Source: Silene conica
Lineage: Eukaryota > Streptophyta > Magnoliopsida > Caryophyllales > Caryophyllaceae
Length of the DNA stretch: 64,000 bases
Reading direction: 5' to 3'
NCBI GenBank assembly: GCA_029255685.2
Contig: CM055312.2
Location: 19,762,680 to 19,826,679 of the forward strand
Shown in pieces: positions 60,675-64,000 of this stretch. The notes under the pieces are model-generated. The model was not told where the DNA came from. It made no database searches and saw nothing but the letters and a program-made list of their open reading frames with translations. Made by a program: the position numbers and the translations under genes. Positions within the stretch are counted from its first letter, which is position 1. Each line of letters starts with the position of its first letter.

Positions 60675-62400
60675 GGCTGGGAGAGGTTCTCCCTTGTTCT
60701 TCCTCTTCTTATCTTTCTTTTTCCTTCTTCTGACTTTCACACATCTACCCTAAGACGGTGGCCTGACTGCCAGTCGTCTACTGGCTGGGATCCCCAAGTA
60801 GGCATTATGCCTGGCCACTGCCTTTTGTTGTCTCGGATTTTGCCTAAGTATAGATGTGTGCTTCCCCAGACGGGTAGCCGAGTGCCAGGCTACCGGCTGG
60901 GAGCTTAAGTTCAACAATTTCTCCACTTTTCTTCCCTTTGAACTTCAAAACTGCTTCACATGCTCCCGTTTCTTCACTCCCATCTCGAATCCTACAAAAT
61001 GGGGGACAAATACGTAGAATAGGGAGATTGTGCAAATAATATAAGCAATGGCACGTGAAAAGGTGCCAAAACGGGATTAAAAGCATAGGAAAAAGAGAGA
61101 CAACACAACTAAATAAATGCTCATCAAAATTTCCTACACTTAAGTCTTACCCGTCCCCAGGTAAGGGATCAAAATTCATACCCTTATTCAAAACAAAAAC
61201 ATCTAAGCTAATAAAATCTGATGAAAGACAATTGACCAGCCTTCCTCCGTCCCTTCAACTCACAACGAAACACAATGGGGGCATGTGCTTCCTTGCAAGG
61301 CAAGTTGGGTCTTGCGGCATTTTTTTTACACATCTAAACAATCAAGCATATAGAAACATGTAAGATGCATCATAAAAAGTCAAAATCGCTTCCCTCATCA
61401 AAACAACCGTTTCGGTTTGAAAACAAAATGAAAGGCTTAGGTCGGGAGATACTGTCTCAAAGTTCCAAAAAGGTGCTTACCCCATAACAATGACTCAAAC
61501 AACCTAAATATGTCCAATGCTCAAGAAACCCATCTAGGAGCAGGGTGTGTGTGTGGCGGGGGAGAGGGAGGGGGGGGGGGGGGGGGGGGGGGGTGCAGAG
61601 CAAGTCTTCTGCGGTTTAAAAGGCCAACACAAGATTCAACGAAATTACCCATGACTAAGGAAACCCAGGCCAACGACATCCTCAAGCTTTTTGCTCGTCT
61701 CTCGTTAGAATTTCGGGTGTTATTATGCAAAGAGAAGACAAAACACTCTCCTACTACGACTCATTATCAAGCGTGCTCGTAGTATAATGTGTTAAACCGT
61801 CCTATGTCCAAATGAAATGCAAAAAATGAAATAATGCACACAATATTAAACAAGGGTTGCAACGAGGCTAGGGAGTAGGACAAAATGGGATTGGTTTAGA
61901 GGATGAAGATGATTGATTGTGAAATGTCTTTTTATATAAGAAACGAGTTTTGAGTCGGAAAATTATTACAAGAGCGGGTTTGAGTCGGGTTTCATTTAGG
62001 AGTCGGAATTTGCCCAAATATCAGATATTCGCTATTTTTTACAATTATTACAACTCGAAATTACAATTGAACACGTAAATTACATTTTAGGAAATTACAG
62101 AATACATTTAAGTTTTCGAACGTTAAAATTAAATTGTTGCAATAGAATTACGTAATTAATTGAAATATCGTTTATAAACTAAAAATGCTTTTAAAATGAA
62201 ATATTCAAATTATTTAAACATAATTATGAAATTTCATGAATTATAAATTATTCTAAAATTAGGATTAAATCTATAAAATTAGAAGTCGAAAACTTCATGA
62301 AATATAAATTATTTTGAAATTACAATTAAAATCAATAAACTTACGAGTCTAAAATATCGGGGTGTTAAAATAATGAACAATAAATTTAAATAGTGAGACT
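60675..62400. other. LTR-element-like host sequence, right part
   Basis: Continues the sequence interrupted at 47711. It includes TTCCTACACTTAAGTCTTAC and a CGTCCCCAGGTAAGG phrase often seen, as I remember, in plant LTR elements. No protein domain found. A TATCGGGGTGTTA phrase near 62355 could be an LTR edge. Confidence 0.35.
61570..61593. repeat. Poly-G run (24 G)
   Basis: A pure run of about 24 G follows a GT- and GA-rich stretch, so spurious glycine/proline frames appear on both strands. Such runs are prone to sequencing error and to four-stranded folding. Confidence 0.9.
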
Positions 62401-63330
62401 TTAATATTAATCAATTTAACAATTTTTTAATTTGGAGACACTTAGAAAATTAAACGAAAGAACAATTTTTTATATAATATTTTAATTTTTTTTGCTTATT
62501 TTTTTGTGAACTGGATCGGTTCGATTAACCTCTTTTCTAAAATTGTGAACCTTAACAGAACTGTGTCCATGATAAATTTAACGGTTCGGTTCACCGAACC
62601 GCTTTGTCAAAATAGTTCGGTTAATCGAACCTTACAAATGTACTGTTTTTCGATTTTTCGATTCAACTATTGCGGTTCGGTTTATTCTGAACAACCCTAA
62701 TTTTATCACCCAAAGTTATAGTTTTTTTTTTGTGAAAATTATTAATAACCACCTACTTCGTACTATTCAGCGTATTTTACAAACTACCACCATGTATTTC
62801 AAATATTACAAAATACCACCTGACATATAGCGTATATATCCTAACTCACATTGTATTTTACTCCCGAACTTATTTTCACTTTTTTTTCCAATTCGGTTAC
62901 TAACTAAATTAACAATTACCTTAATTAACCTTTCAAATCACCCTTAAACCTCATTTGCAAGTTCCAACTATTTCAACCAACATAATCACTACCTCCCCAA
63001 TCTTCATCTCCCTCCCTCATATGTTCACCATCTCCCTCCCTTATTATCATGTCGGTAATCATGTCCATGATCCAATTTAGAATACCCTTTATAGTCTAAT
63101 TTAACACCCAAAGTAGCACAAATTGCCTTAAACTTCAACCTAATTTTATCAGTTACAACATCTGTATTCTCATCTTCAAGATTCATAAAAAGTATTTATG
63201 CATCAGCTCAACGAGCTGTTCTACATTCTTCTTTACCCAGGAATAACAGCAGTGCAAACATCAACTAAACCCCAATAATATAAAGATTATAGAAATGATT
63301 GTATTCATGTTGATGAAAAACACAAGTTAC
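62401..63330. other. Non-coding; one end of a possible TIR element
   Basis: About 62735-62840 contains ATAACCACCT, AACTACCACCATGT and AAATACCACCTGAC, the spaced motif style of the MULE ends at 4770 and 7608. No inverted partner was found, so it may be a broken element. An inverted GGTTCGGTT/AACCGAACC motif cluster lies at 62515-62670. Confidence 0.3.
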
Positions 63331-63334
63331 AACA

Positions 63335-63336
<2 letters not shown>

Positions 63337-63421
<85 letters not shown>
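63337..63421. repeat. (AT)n microsatellite
   Basis: About 85 bp of pure AT, immediately left of the TIR element. Confidence 0.95.
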
Positions 63422-63423
<2 letters not shown>

Positions 63424-63427
<4 letters not shown>

Positions 63428-63984
63428 TGGGATCCTATGAGAACCACCAATATAATGAGAACCATGAGAACTCTACCTTACGGACTTTTTAAAAAAAAAT
63501 TAATGACATATTTGGATTCGGCATGGAATTTTAAGGCTAGAGAACATATTTCTTGGTCTAGAAAATATATACTAGTGACGGAAATCAAGGTGAGATACGT
63601 TTTATTAATTTTCATGCACCTACTACCGATTTTTACGCATCTATCATTTTTCATGCACCTAGAACTCGTTTTAATGCACGTACAGCCTCTTATCTCATGC
63701 ACCTAGTAATCATTTTCATGCATGTAAAAAATTTCATGCACGTAGTGGTTGTTTTCGTGCATTTATAGCCATTTTAGTACGCCTAATTGTATTTTCGTAC
63801 ACTAAGTATATATTTTGTTAATTAAATCAAAATTTTTTGTTTATTGATACTAAAGTGTGTATTTGAATAAGTTAAACTAATGGTAAATGATCCAACGAAA
63901 CATTCGAAGCGAGATATGGTGGAGATTTAGTGAGGGTTCTCATGGTTCTCATTATAAGGGTGGTTCTCACCGGATCTCGACCCT
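63424..63984. mobile_element. TIR element embedded in (TA)n
   Basis: The left end contains GAGAACCACCAATATAATGA and GAACCATGAGAACTC. The right end is the inverse of GAGAACCACCCTTATAATGA and GAACCATGAGAACCC. Both ends adjoin TA repeats (63337-63421 and 63985-64000), so the insertion site was a TA microsatellite, as known for Micron-type MITEs. The inside carries a degenerate array of CATGCACCTAG-like units (63610-63800) and no gene. Confidence 0.7.
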
Positions 63985-64000
63985 ATATATATATATATAT

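Noticed and set aside
61510..61782. Glycine-run and proline-run frames around the poly-G tract
   Set aside because: They arise from a homopolymer and have no support on either side.

Overview
This window looks like nuclear DNA of a flowering plant (a eudicot). It is AT-rich, its one clear host gene has many introns, and most of the sequence is plant-type transposable elements: LTR retrotransposons primed by initiator tRNA-Met, MULEs, hAT elements, Stowaway-like MITEs, Helitrons, Harbinger and LINE remnants. The palindromic TCGACCGA-type blocks and the TTCAGCTCAG-type repeat remind me of the carnation family, but that is a weak guess. I see no bacterial-type operons, CRISPR arrays, rRNA or tRNA genes.

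Layout. 1-1384: 5' end of a minus-strand Copia-like element, inserted into a Helitron Rep gene fragment (1385-3390). 4770-9949: four TIR elements with recognisable target duplications (a MULE with a long unknown ORF, a hAT, a second MULE with long TIRs, and a MITE). 11000-14200: gene-fragment territory, including the last three exons of an ANKZF1/Vms1-like gene on the minus strand. 14494-23289: a very young, non-coding, large LTR element (LARD type, minus strand) with nearly identical 2.7 kb LTRs. 24259-28372: a TIR element carrying PPR gene fragments, a Harbinger transposase remnant with an internal 118-bp duplication, and an ABCB transporter fragment between inverted repeats. 28725-30397: two hAT elements with perfect 8-bp duplications. 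31723-33343: a frameshifted gene of unknown family beside a short Helitron. 34186-35385: a MULE with very long TIRs.

36189-43432 (minus) is the only intact host gene: a nine-exon ELMO-domain gene whose exons join in frame to 318 residues. Its fourth intron holds a Stowaway MITE and a 5'-truncated LINE flanked by 154-bp direct repeats.

44821-62400 is a nest of elements. A solo LTR (47711-60669, target duplication CTACC) contains a second LARD of the 14-23 kb family, in plus orientation (48732-60277). One LTR of that LARD contains a LINE, and its internal region contains a Copia-type solo LTR (55416-57513, duplication GAAGT). The solo LTR in turn contains a TIR element (55815-56693, duplication TAAAAATT). 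A second member of that TIR family lies at 44821-45385. The window ends with a TIR element embedded in a (TA)n tract.

The genes do not form a pathway. The main interest is in element biology: alternative 5' LTR starts in one LARD family, an unusually long LINE target duplication, a TIR family with an 8-bp target duplication, and several captured host-gene fragments.
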